Assembly: GCA_016287075.1 (NCBI GenBank) | Contig: JAEEVC010000007.1 | Coordinates: 58,734-122,733 of the forward strand | DNA length: 64,000 nucleotides | Source of the DNA: Bacteroidales bacterium | GTDB lineage: Bacteria > Bacteroidota > Bacteroidia > Bacteroidales > UBA932 | Reading direction: 5' to 3' | In this document: positions 52,940 through 62,083 of the stretch, in pieces | Layout of the letters: every line of letters starts with the position of its first letter | Position numbering within the stretch: the stretch's first letter is position 1 | The notes under the pieces: generated by a model | Told to the model about the DNA's origin: nothing | The model's input: the letters and a program-made list of their open reading frames with translations, nothing else | Database searches by the model: none | Translations under genes and position numbers: made by a program

Positions 52940-54109
52940 ATGAATACCATGAAGATCCGACTTGAAACGCCGGCCGACTACCGCGCCGTGGAAGAACTCA
53001 CCCGGGAGGCCTTCTGGAATGTCTATCGCCCCGGATGCACGGAGCATTATGTATTGAACCGCTATCGCGGCAACCCCGACTTCATCCCGGAACTGGATTT
53101 CGTGATGGAAGAGGACGGGCGCCTGATCGGCCATGTGATGTTTTCCAAGGCCGGACTGGTCCTGCCGGACGGTACGCGCAAGGCATCATGGACCTTCGGC
53201 CCCATCAGCATCCATCCGGACTACAAGCGGAAGGGCTACGGACTTCTGCTCCTGCTGTATGCGATGGACAGGGCCCGGGAAATGGGTGTCGGTTTCCTAT
53301 GCATGGAGGGGAATATCGACTTCTACAGGCATGCCGGCTTTTCCCTGGCAAGCGGGTTCGGCATCCATTATCACGACTTTCCCAAAGACGATGCCGTCCC
53401 CTTCTTCCTCGCCCAGGAACTCATTCCCGGCTGGCTCAAGGCAAACGGCATAGAAGAAGCGACCTATTGCCCGCCCAAGGGTTATTTTGTCGCCGACGCG
53501 TATCCTGAGGCCTTTGAACGGTATGAGGCCACCTTTCCTCCGAAAGAAAAGATGCGTCTCCCGGGACAGCTGTTTTATGACGGGGTCATGGAAACGGGCC
53601 GCATCATCCTCCGGCCCTGGCGGGACAGCGACGCGCCCGCATTGTTCAAATGGGCGTCGGATCCCGATGTGGGGCCCCGGGCCGGCTGGGCGCCGCACCG
53701 CTCGGTCGAAGAGAGCCTGGAGGTAATCAGGACGGTCTTCAAGGATGTCACCAATACCTGGGCCATTGAACTCAAAGAAACGGGTGAAGCCATCGGGGCG
53801 ATGGGGTATGGGCCTTCGTGCGACTGCAACCTGCCGGCACGCCCGGGCGAGCCCATCATCGGCTACTGGATCGCAAAACCTTATTGGAACAGAGGCATTT
53901 GCACGGAAGCATTGCAACTGATGCTTCAGCATATCCGCTGCATGACTGACACCCGGTCCCTTATTTCCGGCCATTTCATCGATAATCCGGCCAGCGGCCG
54001 TGTGATGGAGAAATGCGGCTTCATCCCCACCGGAGAAACCGTCATTGATGAAACCCAGTATCAGGGCGCCGGCCGGCCGATCCGCGTGTTGAGGCTTGCC
54101 ATCGCATAG
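52940..54109 (+). CDS. Tandem GNAT acetyltransferase fusion
   Basis: MNTMKIRLETPADYRAVEELTREAFWNVYRPG...ISIHPDYKRKGYGLLLLLYAM; second domain ILRPWRDSDAPALFKWASDPDVG...GYWIAKPYWNRGICTEALQLML. Confidence 0.88.
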   Translation: MNTMKIRLETPADYRAVEELTREAFWNVYRPGCTEHYVLNRYRGNPDFIPELDFVMEEDGRLIGHVMFSKAGLVLPDGTRKASWTFGPISIHPDYKRKGYGLLLLLYAMDRAREMGVGFLCMEGNIDFYRHAGFSLASGFGIHYHDFPKDDAVPFFLAQELIPGWLKANGIEEATYCPPKGYFVADAYPEAFERYEATFPPKEKMRLPGQLFYDGVMETGRIILRPWRDSDAPALFKWASDPDVGPRAGWAPHRSVEESLEVIRTVFKDVTNTWAIELKETGEAIGAMGYGPSCDCNLPARPGEPIIGYWIAKPYWNRGICTEALQLMLQHIRCMTDTRSLISGHFIDNPASGRVMEKCGFIPTGETVIDETQYQGAGRPIRVLRLAIA

Positions 54110-54285
54110 GGTATGCAGGCGGGATAATCAGTCCTATCATCCGTATCTTTTCTGGAAAGAGCAGCCTCTGACGCCCTCTTCTATCTGAGAGAAGATGCAA
54201 GGATAATCCTAATCCATTCCTTTCCGGGCCTAAAATATTCCGTTTGGAATGCCGATCTTTGCCTGTGAAATTAGTTGAGTAGTGT

Positions 54286-54612
54286 ATGAATTTCAACGGA
54301 ATCATCATTGGCGCGGCCGTGTTCCTGAGCATCGGCATCTGCCATCCGCTCGTCATCAAGATGGAATACCTGTGGGGCCGGCGCAGCTGGTGGGTCTGGC
54401 TGGTGGCCGGGCTGGCATTCAGCGGACTCTCATTATTCGTCAAGAACACAATCCTTTCGATTATCATCGGCGGCTTCGCATTCTGCTGTTTCTGGGGCAT
54501 CCACGAAATGTTCCTGCAGGAGAAGCGGGTGCTCCGCGGCTGGTTCCCGGAGAATCCCAGGCGCCACGATTATTATGTCTCCCGTCGTAAAGAAATGGAA
54601 GGCAAGCGCTAA
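54286..54612 (+). CDS. DUF4491 family membrane protein
   Basis: 108 aa; MNFNGIIIGAAVFLSIGICHPLVIKMEYLWGRRSWWVWLVAG. Confidence 0.85.
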   Translation: MNFNGIIIGAAVFLSIGICHPLVIKMEYLWGRRSWWVWLVAGLAFSGLSLFVKNTILSIIIGGFAFCCFWGIHEMFLQEKRVLRGWFPENPRRHDYYVSRRKEMEGKR

Positions 54613-54618
54613 GCAGGC

Positions 54619-56703
54619 TTATCCCGCCTGTGCGTAAGCATGCATGCCTCCAAGGAAGAGGTTGACCCCGAAATAGGTAATCAGGACGCAGAAGAAGGCC
54701 AGCAGGCAGAAGGCATGGAAGAAACGCGGCTTCCTGAAAGGCTTTAAAAGGGTCCCGTGCAGGGCGAATGAATAGACAAGGAATGTGATCAGTGCCCAGG
54801 TTTCCTTGGGGTCCCAGTTCCAGTAATTTCCCCAGGAGATATTGGCCCAAACGGCGCCGAGAAACGTCCCGCAGACGAGCAGGAAGACGGCCGGATACAG
54901 CACGACCAGACTGATGTCCTTCAGTCGGGATGAAACGTCCAACGGCACGGCAAGCCCCAGGATGCCGTTCAGTGCGACCAGCCCCAGCATTGTATAGGAA
55001 AGCATCATCGTGAGTACGTGGATGGAGAGCAGGGGAGACTGGAGAACCGGCATCAGGTGGGTGATTTGCGGATTTGCTCCGGCGAGGGAGGCCATGAGCA
55101 TGGTGAATCCGGACAGGATGAATCCCATCGGAAACACCAGCGGAACCTTCTTCCACAGGATATTCATGGCAAGTGCGGAAAGCCATGCCATCAGCATCAT
55201 GACGCAGTAACTTCCCGCAAAGGGCGGATGCCCGGAGACGTACCATCGGAGAGCGAGGGTAACGGTCAGATACAGAAGCAGAAGGCTCCCCAGACCGGCA
55301 GAGGCATGCTTGATGGCGGAGGGGAGCCTCCTGCCCCGGGAAAGGCAGATACCCATCAGGACAAACAGGATCAGTCCCCAGGTTATGGAAACCATGAACG
55401 GGACCATCGGACGCGACAGCCGGTTGTAGGCCTTCTCGGCATGGATCCTCCCCGGGGATGGCAGCACCGGCCCGGCGACCTTCTCCTGATAGTCACGGAT
55501 CTTTCCTACAATACGGCTGACTTCCTCCCAATCCTCTTCGCGGACGGAACGCTCCACCACGTCCATCACTTTCCGGATGAACACCCAGCGGTCATAGTCG
55601 TCGATTACCTCCAGCGGCAGCCTTTCGTTACAGTCATACCAGCGCACGAAGCCGGACGAGTCTGCGACAGGATACAGTTTCCAGGCATCACCGGCCGCAA
55701 CGCTCCTGAGAATGAACTCCTTCTCGGCCTCTTTCGCCGTGCCCCGGTCCTTTTCTTTCAACTTGAAGGGGACGTCGCGCCACCAGTCATAATAGAACAG
55801 CCAGCCGGTAACGACCTGGCAGGCATCGTATTCTCCCCAGCGGGATTTGCCGTAGGCCTTCAGCGTATAATCCCTGGCCATGGTTTCGAAGGGACAGATG
55901 CGGTCGTTGTAATAGACATACAGGTCTCCGAAACGGTCCGCCACATCCGGCGGCAATGCCTTGGGATGTGTCTGCGCCCGGGCCTCCGCCGGTGAGACGA
56001 GCAGCGGGAGCAACAGGAAAACGGACGACTGGACAACCCTTCTCAGCGTTTTCCGGAACACCGTGCCGCGCTGGAAGAAGAACCCCAGGAGGGAAAGGAG
56101 CAGAAGCGCATACCCTGTATAACTGACCCCGATTCCCAGAGGGTCGTGGTTGATGCGCAGCACGGAAGAGCGGCCGTCGAAACCGGACTGGAAAAAGCGG
56201 TAGCCGCCGATCCGCGCGATATGGTTCATGGAGATTTCGAAGTATTCCTCCCCGGCCCGGATCCGGCTCCGGTAATCCGAAGCCGCCTGCGATCCGGAAT
56301 AATGGAGGACCTCAAAACTTTCCAGGGTGACAGGACAGGGGAGCGGCCGCTCCTGCCCGTCCTCCCGAATCCAGGTTGTAACGGTTTCTCCTTCAGGAAG
56401 ATACACCTTGCCTTGTTCTCCTCTCAGGTGCGTCAGCAGGGCGCCCCCCAGGATCACGACAAAGGATAGATGCAGAAGGATAACCCAGAAACGCCTTGCC
56501 GTCCCCCTGGAGACAAGAAGACAGATTCCGGCCAGCGCCAGCACCCCCCAGAGCACAGATACGGCCGGGTTGTGATACACCCACCGGAAAGCGGCGGATG
56601 ACCCGCATGCCTTTTCAAGGATCGTGGCAGCCATCATCGCGAGGATGAGGGCTGCCAGGGTCCCGAAGCCGGTGATGGCCAGGAAACGGTCTTTCTTGCG
56701 CAT
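54619..56703 (-). CDS. Cytochrome c biogenesis protein, ResB-CcsA (CcsBA) fusion
   Basis: Start MRKKDRFLAITGF; N-terminal ResB-like; C-terminal CcsA WANISWGNYWNWDPKETWALITFLVYSFALH. Confidence 0.9.
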   Translation of the reverse strand: MRKKDRFLAITGFGTLAALILAMMAATILEKACGSSAAFRWVYHNPAVSVLWGVLALAGICLLVSRGTARRFWVILLHLSFVVILGGALLTHLRGEQGKVYLPEGETVTTWIREDGQERPLPCPVTLESFEVLHYSGSQAASDYRSRIRAGEEYFEISMNHIARIGGYRFFQSGFDGRSSVLRINHDPLGIGVSYTGYALLLLSLLGFFFQRGTVFRKTLRRVVQSSVFLLLPLLVSPAEARAQTHPKALPPDVADRFGDLYVYYNDRICPFETMARDYTLKAYGKSRWGEYDACQVVTGWLFYYDWWRDVPFKLKEKDRGTAKEAEKEFILRSVAAGDAWKLYPVADSSGFVRWYDCNERLPLEVIDDYDRWVFIRKVMDVVERSVREEDWEEVSRIVGKIRDYQEKVAGPVLPSPGRIHAEKAYNRLSRPMVPFMVSITWGLILFVLMGICLSRGRRLPSAIKHASAGLGSLLLLYLTVTLALRWYVSGHPPFAGSYCVMMLMAWLSALAMNILWKKVPLVFPMGFILSGFTMLMASLAGANPQITHLMPVLQSPLLSIHVLTMMLSYTMLGLVALNGILGLAVPLDVSSRLKDISLVVLYPAVFLLVCGTFLGAVWANISWGNYWNWDPKETWALITFLVYSFALHGTLLKPFRKPRFFHAFCLLAFFCVLITYFGVNLFLGGMHAYAQAG

Positions 56704-58478
56704 CAGATGGAATCGATGAATTTCACGACGGCGTCGCGCTCCTCCTTGCTCAGTTTGTAGAACTTCTCGGCACTGCCGTAAGCATCGCTTTTCCTGGAAT
56801 AGGCGTGCCACATGATCGCCTCGACCACGTTGCGTGCGCGGTTGTCATGCAGGCGGTCGCCCCGTCCAGTATTGAGCGTGGAAAGTCCGCGCCCCCAGAG
56901 CGGGGTGGTGCGGCACCAGGTCCCATGGATGTCGTTCTTCATCCACAGCCGGTGCTGGATGAAGTCGGAATAGGGCCAGATGGTCTGGTGCGCGTAGCGG
57001 GGGAGCGGCTTTTTCCCATTCATGGCGGGAGACCAGTAGTTGTCGTCGCCGGTGGTCCAGGAAGGCCTGTGGCAGGTGGCGCAGCCCATATCGGTGAACA
57101 GCTGCTTTCCCTTCTGCACGTCAGGATCGTTCAGGTTGCGGGCGCGGGGAATGGCCAGGCCGCGGTGCCATACCATGAAATCATAGTACTCGTCCGCCGT
57201 CATTTCCGGCTCGAAATTGTGATAGGCGTTGTCGAACTGGTTGGTCTTGGGGCTCAGCAGGGCGAGGACCGCTTCGGCAATCTCCGCATCCGTGACCGTG
57301 CCGTTCTTGTCCACGTCGACATAATAGGGGGATGCCTTTCCTGCGGCGCGGATGGCTGCGATGACATCCTTGTTCTGCGACATGGCGGTCGCCCATGCCA
57401 CGGTGGTGTAAAGGAACGGACGGTCCGGGCGGGAGACGTTGGTGATGTTCCAGATGGCGTTGGCACCGGCCCCGTCCTGCAGGGTTCCGCGGGTCATGGC
57501 ATAGGTGAACTTCTTGAGCAGTTTCCCGCCCATATAGGCGTCGCGCTCATAATAGTTGCCCTCGGCGTCGTATCCGGCACCATTCACGCCCGCCTGCCAG
57601 TTATGGTAGTAGGCAGTCGGTGCGAAATCGCCGGCATCCTTGTCCCAGAAAGCCGGATTGAGTTCCACATACTGTGCCTCCTGGGCATACTGGGCCTTGA
57701 TGGCCTCCTGCGGGATGGCGTCGATCAGGCCGGTCCCGGGGATGCCGATGGTGCTCTCGAGGCGGAAGCCGACCTGTTTGCCCTGGGCTCGGGCGGTCTC
57801 ATGGGGCGTCGGGGATGTGTTGAACGCACTTTCCGGGATCGTGAGTTCCGGGTATATGAGGGCGTATTTCTCCCCGTCCGGGAAGTTCATCGGCAGTCCG
57901 CTCTCCATGGCCGTGACGGGGATCCAGTCGATCCGGATCTGCTCTTCGTCGATCGGAGGGAGGAAAGGGGCCTCGGCCATGGTCTGCGGCATTCCGGTCA
58001 CTTCGGCCACGTAGGGCCCGTCATTGGGGTTGTCCGCATTCTGGTGGTAAATGACCAGCAGATAGCCGTTTCCAAAGGCATCGGAGCCATTGGCCTTGTA
58101 GGCGTTCTTCCACTGGCCGTGCCCATAGCCGGGATGGCAGTCCAGGCAGGACTTGCGGACCGCGGCGGGGCCCCGGCCCTTGAAAGGAGCCTGGTTGACC
58201 GTGACATTCCTCTCGAAGAAGGCCTCGCCGTGGTTGAAGGCCGCTTCCAGTCCCATGCGCTCGACAGCGGGAGTGGGGTCTTCATAAGAACCCGGCGCGA
58301 CATTGTCCGTCGTGCCCAGTTCTCCGCCGGGATACCATTCGGCAGCAGTGAAATTGCCGACCGCCTGTCCCACGTACTTCGCGTCGGATTCCTTCGCGGC
58401 GGGCGCGGGATCGGCGTTCCGTTCACAGGAAAAGAAGGCGATTGTCAGCAGACAGATAAGAAGAGGATATCTTTTCAT
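56703..58478 (-). CDS. Di-heme oxidoreductase family c-type cytochrome (DUF1111-like), lipoprotein
   Basis: 591 aa; two CXXCH (SCLDCHPGYG, GCATCHRPSW); start/stop overlaps with CcsBA. Confidence 0.88.
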   Translation of the reverse strand: MKRYPLLICLLTIAFFSCERNADPAPAAKESDAKYVGQAVGNFTAAEWYPGGELGTTDNVAPGSYEDPTPAVERMGLEAAFNHGEAFFERNVTVNQAPFKGRGPAAVRKSCLDCHPGYGHGQWKNAYKANGSDAFGNGYLLVIYHQNADNPNDGPYVAEVTGMPQTMAEAPFLPPIDEEQIRIDWIPVTAMESGLPMNFPDGEKYALIYPELTIPESAFNTSPTPHETARAQGKQVGFRLESTIGIPGTGLIDAIPQEAIKAQYAQEAQYVELNPAFWDKDAGDFAPTAYYHNWQAGVNGAGYDAEGNYYERDAYMGGKLLKKFTYAMTRGTLQDGAGANAIWNITNVSRPDRPFLYTTVAWATAMSQNKDVIAAIRAAGKASPYYVDVDKNGTVTDAEIAEAVLALLSPKTNQFDNAYHNFEPEMTADEYYDFMVWHRGLAIPRARNLNDPDVQKGKQLFTDMGCATCHRPSWTTGDDNYWSPAMNGKKPLPRYAHQTIWPYSDFIQHRLWMKNDIHGTWCRTTPLWGRGLSTLNTGRGDRLHDNRARNVVEAIMWHAYSRKSDAYGSAEKFYKLSKEERDAVVKFIDSI

Positions 58479-58484
58479 GGTATG

Positions 58485-59699
58485 CTATTGTTTTACGATC
58501 CAACTGGCGGCTTTGTTCAACTGCTCGTCAAGGGCGGAGACGGCATCCATGGCGGATTGGACGGAACTGTCTGCATAGATCTTCACGAAGGCGCCCTTGG
58601 CCTGGCAGTCTTTCAGGGCCTTGATGGCGGCGTCCATCCGCGACTGGATGGCAGAAGCATCCGCATAGCCCAGGTCCTTCAGGAGCGTCAGGATCGAATT
58701 CGCGGCAGGGGAGGACACGTCACGGCCGCCGTACAGGGTGTACTGGATGGACAGGATGTTGTCGATGAAATCCTGGAAAGACTTCTCGCTGTAGGGCGAC
58801 TCGATGTAATTGACATCCTCGCCGGAGTGGGCGTTGCCCATCTTGACATCGGCCACCTCCGCGCAGATGTTGGAGCAGCCTCCGGTCAGGATGGTCGAAA
58901 GGACTTCCTCCCAGGTCTCGAAGGAACTGCCCAGTTTGGCTGCGCCGAGCATGTTGGCGCCATAGATCTTTCCGTTGATCTGCGTTTCTGCCTCGATTTC
59001 CTCCATCCGGTCCGTGTATTTCTTCCCGGCATCCGGGTTCCAGGAAGCGTAAAGCCGGTAGCAGTTGTCCCGGAGGTCCCCGGCGACGGCCGTGGCATAG
59101 ACCAGTTCCTGTTCGCCGGTGACATTGTATTTGGTGAAGGCCTTATCGCTTTCCTTTCCCTGCAGGGCGGCTACGGTGCGGTTCTTCCCTTCGCGGAAAA
59201 GGATGAACTCGATGCCGTGGAAACCCAGGAGTTCCTGACCGAGTTTGGCACCGGCATAGGCGATGCCGTCTTCGCCCTTCAGCATGGCCATCTGGTCGGA
59301 GTTGCTGAGCGCCGTGGCGAGGGCCTCGACATCCAGCGGCCAGGTGTCGATGTGCGGGTCGATGCCGAAGGTGGTCGCAGGGCCGTAGAGGAAAGCCTCG
59401 GACTGCTCCCAATATTTGCGGGCGTTGAGGAAGGTGGTGCAGATGGCATCCAGGTCGCCCTGCGTCAGGGACTTGACACCCTTCTGTGACGCCGCATCCA
59501 ACGCCTGGTAGAGTTTATCGCTTTCATCGGCAAGCGCCTTGTAGGTGGCGTACACGACGTTGGGGACATAGTTTTCCACGACGGCGGCCATCTTCTTCTG
59601 CGTTTCGGTAAGGCCGTTCCCCGCGGGGGTGGGTTTTTCACAAGCGACAAGCAGGGCGCCGGTCGCCACTGCTGTCAGTGTTTTGATCAAGTACTTCAT
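58485..59699 (-). CDS. Imelysin-family lipoprotein (peptidase M75-like)
   Basis: 404 aa; FGIDPHIDTWPLDVEALA, GFHGIEFILFREG, GxHxxE. Confidence 0.85.
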   Translation of the reverse strand: MKYLIKTLTAVATGALLVACEKPTPAGNGLTETQKKMAAVVENYVPNVVYATYKALADESDKLYQALDAASQKGVKSLTQGDLDAICTTFLNARKYWEQSEAFLYGPATTFGIDPHIDTWPLDVEALATALSNSDQMAMLKGEDGIAYAGAKLGQELLGFHGIEFILFREGKNRTVAALQGKESDKAFTKYNVTGEQELVYATAVAGDLRDNCYRLYASWNPDAGKKYTDRMEEIEAETQINGKIYGANMLGAAKLGSSFETWEEVLSTILTGGCSNICAEVADVKMGNAHSGEDVNYIESPYSEKSFQDFIDNILSIQYTLYGGRDVSSPAANSILTLLKDLGYADASAIQSRMDAAIKALKDCQAKGAFVKIYADSSVQSAMDAVSALDEQLNKAASWIVKQ

Positions 59700-59720
59700 G
59701 GTGATTATTATATTAATGGT

Positions 59721-60968
59721 TTATCGCTTGAAAAATGCCATGTAGGTGACGCCGAGGCTGATGGAAGGCTCCGGGTTGTAGGGCGCTTTCAGGAACCGGC
59801 GGGAGTACTCTCCCTTGATGGCGATTTCCGGGATCGGGAACCAGTTGAATCCGGCGGCAATCCGGTGCCTGTCTGTATAGGGATAGTCCTGCTGGTCTGC
59901 GGAAGGGATGTAACTGTCATAGTACTCGTATCTGCCAAAGAGTAAGAGGCGGCTGCCGGATACACCGAACCAGGGGAGGATGTCATACCCGGCCTCCATT
60001 CCGGCCGCAAGGGCCTGCTGCCCGACGGGCGTCTTCCTGTAGGGCGCGTTATTGGACGACAGGTTGCGCTTGATGGTGGAGATCGTCGCAGCGTCTCCTA
60101 CCCGGCCATAATCCGCATTCCCCCTGACAATGAGGCGCTTCCCATGATAGGCGAAGTCAAGGGCCGTGATGAAAGTATGTCCCTTCACATTGGCATAGCG
60201 GGTGTTGTGGAGGTCGTTGGGATAGGAGTTGTGCATGGCTTGGCCGTAGAAGGCACTGAGGCCGATGCGAAGCCCTTTCACGCTGTAGTTGTCCACACGG
60301 GCGGCATAACCCAGCCGGTTGGCGACCCTGTACTCATACGGAGACTTGGCACCGTAGTGGACGAAATGGTCGCGGTCGAACATGAAACCGTCCAGCCCGG
60401 CCGTGACAAGCAGCTCATAACGCCAATGTTGCGTCTTTCCCCAGAGGCTGATCCCCGTATCATGCCATGTGGACGGCAGGATGGTATACTCTCCTTCAGG
60501 GCGGTAGACGGTAAAATAGTTCAGGGGTTCATGGGCATTGTTCAGTCCGCCTACGGGAACGACGACGTGACCGGCCCGGACGTTGAACTCCGGACGGAAG
60601 GATTTCTGGATCCAGAACTGTTCCAACTCCAGTTCCCCGCCTTTTTCGATTTCCGACTCCCATTCGCCGGCTTCCGTGAATTCCTTCTCCACGGCGCTGC
60701 CCGTGCCGGTATGCTCGAATTCGACTTCCGTCTGCATGCTCCATCCCTTGCCGAAGTCATACCCCAGGTAGATGACCGCATGCGGGATGTCGAAGCGCCC
60801 GTGGGAGGGGTCGCCCGCATACTCTTCGGGACGGGAATAGCGGTAGACATTGTCGCTGAAATAGTTCCGCGAGTAGGCGGCCTCACCGTACCCGCCGATG
60901 GTAAGCTGCTGGGCGGAGAGGGTGCAGGAAGCGGCAACCAGAATGATCAGGGCACAAATACGTCTCAT
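59721..60968 (-). CDS. Porin-like outer membrane protein
   Basis: MRRICALIILVAASCTLSAQQLTIGGYGEAAYSRNYF...; alternating beta-strands, C-terminal TYMAFFKR. Confidence 0.75.
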   Translation of the reverse strand: MRRICALIILVAASCTLSAQQLTIGGYGEAAYSRNYFSDNVYRYSRPEEYAGDPSHGRFDIPHAVIYLGYDFGKGWSMQTEVEFEHTGTGSAVEKEFTEAGEWESEIEKGGELELEQFWIQKSFRPEFNVRAGHVVVPVGGLNNAHEPLNYFTVYRPEGEYTILPSTWHDTGISLWGKTQHWRYELLVTAGLDGFMFDRDHFVHYGAKSPYEYRVANRLGYAARVDNYSVKGLRIGLSAFYGQAMHNSYPNDLHNTRYANVKGHTFITALDFAYHGKRLIVRGNADYGRVGDAATISTIKRNLSSNNAPYRKTPVGQQALAAGMEAGYDILPWFGVSGSRLLLFGRYEYYDSYIPSADQQDYPYTDRHRIAAGFNWFPIPEIAIKGEYSRRFLKAPYNPEPSISLGVTYMAFFKR

Positions 60969-60991
60969 TGGAGATCCCATTTTTAATCATG

Positions 60992-60999
60992 CAAAGTTA
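60992..60999 (-). promoter_or_regulatory. -7 box for porin/imelysin/di-heme/CcsBA operon
   Basis: TAACTTTG on minus strand upstream of ATG 60968. Confidence 0.5.
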
Positions 61000-61127
61000 C
61001 CCGGCAAACGGCTTCCGGGCAATCCCAAGATATGCTGATTTCCCAGCCTTCCGGGAAGGGGCCATCAGGGCTTTTCCGCCTGTTGCAATCACTATTTTTG
61101 GGGATTTGAAATGAATCCGGTTCGCCG

Positions 61128-61135
61128 TACCTTTG
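61128..61135 (+). promoter_or_regulatory. -7 box abutting start codon of hemerythrin-LuxR gene
   Basis: TTTG-N19-TACCTTTG, 4 nt before ATG 61140. Confidence 0.6.
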
Positions 61136-61139
61136 CATC

Positions 61140-62003
61140 ATGTCAGCAGCGTTCAGTACGACCATGAAAATGGCGGAACTCCTGGAGAAGGACCCGTCCC
61201 TCATCGGCGTTTTTTCGCGGATGGGGTTTCCTTTCGGTTATGGCGATTCCTCGGTAGCCGAAGTCTGTGCGGAAGCCGGAACGGATCCGGATACATTCCT
61301 TCTGATATGCCGGGTCTATTCCCAGGAAGGCTACCGGCCTGCGCGGGAAGAACTGGAGAAGGCAGACCGTTCCGTCATCGTCAAATACCTCAGCATGTCC
61401 CACAGCCACTACATGAATGTAGCCATGAAGGACCTGGCCGCCGGCCTCGGACGGATGATCGTCCCCTGCGGGGATGAGACGCAACGTGTCATCTGGAGCT
61501 TTTTCACGGACTTCAAGGAAGAGCTGCAGAAGCATTTCGCCTTTGAGGAAGAGTGTGTCTTCCCCAACATGGACAGTCCGGATGCCGACATCCCGGAAGA
61601 GGACCATTCGGCCGTGGAAGAGACACTGGAAGATCTCAAAAGCCTGGTAATGAAGCATCTCCCCGCAGATGCTGACCAGCAGGAAGCGTTCAAGGTGCTC
61701 TCGGCCATCAGTTCCCTCCAGGACGACATCCGGAAGCATATCCTTCTGGAAGAGACCGCCCTCTCATGGCATGCCGACGAAAACCAGGATGACAATGCCT
61801 TATCCCAGCGGGAGAAGGAAATCCTCTCCTGCGTGGCCAAGGGAATGCTCAACAAGGAAATCGCCGACCATCTCAACATTTCCATCCACACCGTGATTTC
61901 CCACCGCAAGAACATTACCCGGAAGACGGGCATCAAGACGGTCTCCGGCCTGACGGTGTATGCCCTCCTGAATGATCTGGTGGATATCCATTCTATTGAA
62001 TGA
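61140..62003 (+). CDS. ScdA/RIC-like hemerythrin domain protein fused to LuxR-type HTH
   Basis: 287 aa; ScdA_N-like region, HHE-type H/E motifs (HFAFEEECVFPNM, EEDHSAVEE, HILLEE), C-terminal LSQREKEILSCVAKGMLNKEIADHLNISIHTVISHRKNITRKTGI. Confidence 0.85.
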   Translation: MSAAFSTTMKMAELLEKDPSLIGVFSRMGFPFGYGDSSVAEVCAEAGTDPDTFLLICRVYSQEGYRPAREELEKADRSVIVKYLSMSHSHYMNVAMKDLAAGLGRMIVPCGDETQRVIWSFFTDFKEELQKHFAFEEECVFPNMDSPDADIPEEDHSAVEETLEDLKSLVMKHLPADADQQEAFKVLSAISSLQDDIRKHILLEETALSWHADENQDDNALSQREKEILSCVAKGMLNKEIADHLNISIHTVISHRKNITRKTGIKTVSGLTVYALLNDLVDIHSIE

Positions 62004-62054
62004 CAGGTCCTTCTAGGCCCCGCACTTGGGTAAGGGGAGTCATGCGCCCTGCCG

Positions 62055-62083
62055 CTCTGAATCTGTCGGACGGATGCTCAGAG
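62055..62083. terminator. Hairpin between convergent hemerythrin-LuxR and exonuclease genes
   Basis: CTCTGA...TCAGAG with internal ATC/GAT and GTC/GAC pairing, followed by AATTTTC. Confidence 0.35.

Noticed and set aside
54238-54251. ATTCC-GTTT-GGAAT inverted repeat upstream of DUF4491 gene
   Set aside because: Only 5-bp arms in AT-rich DNA; no supporting second site or promoter alignment.
56805-59489. 894-aa plus-strand ORF
   Set aside because: Antisense to the di-heme and imelysin genes, which have clear family motifs on the minus strand.
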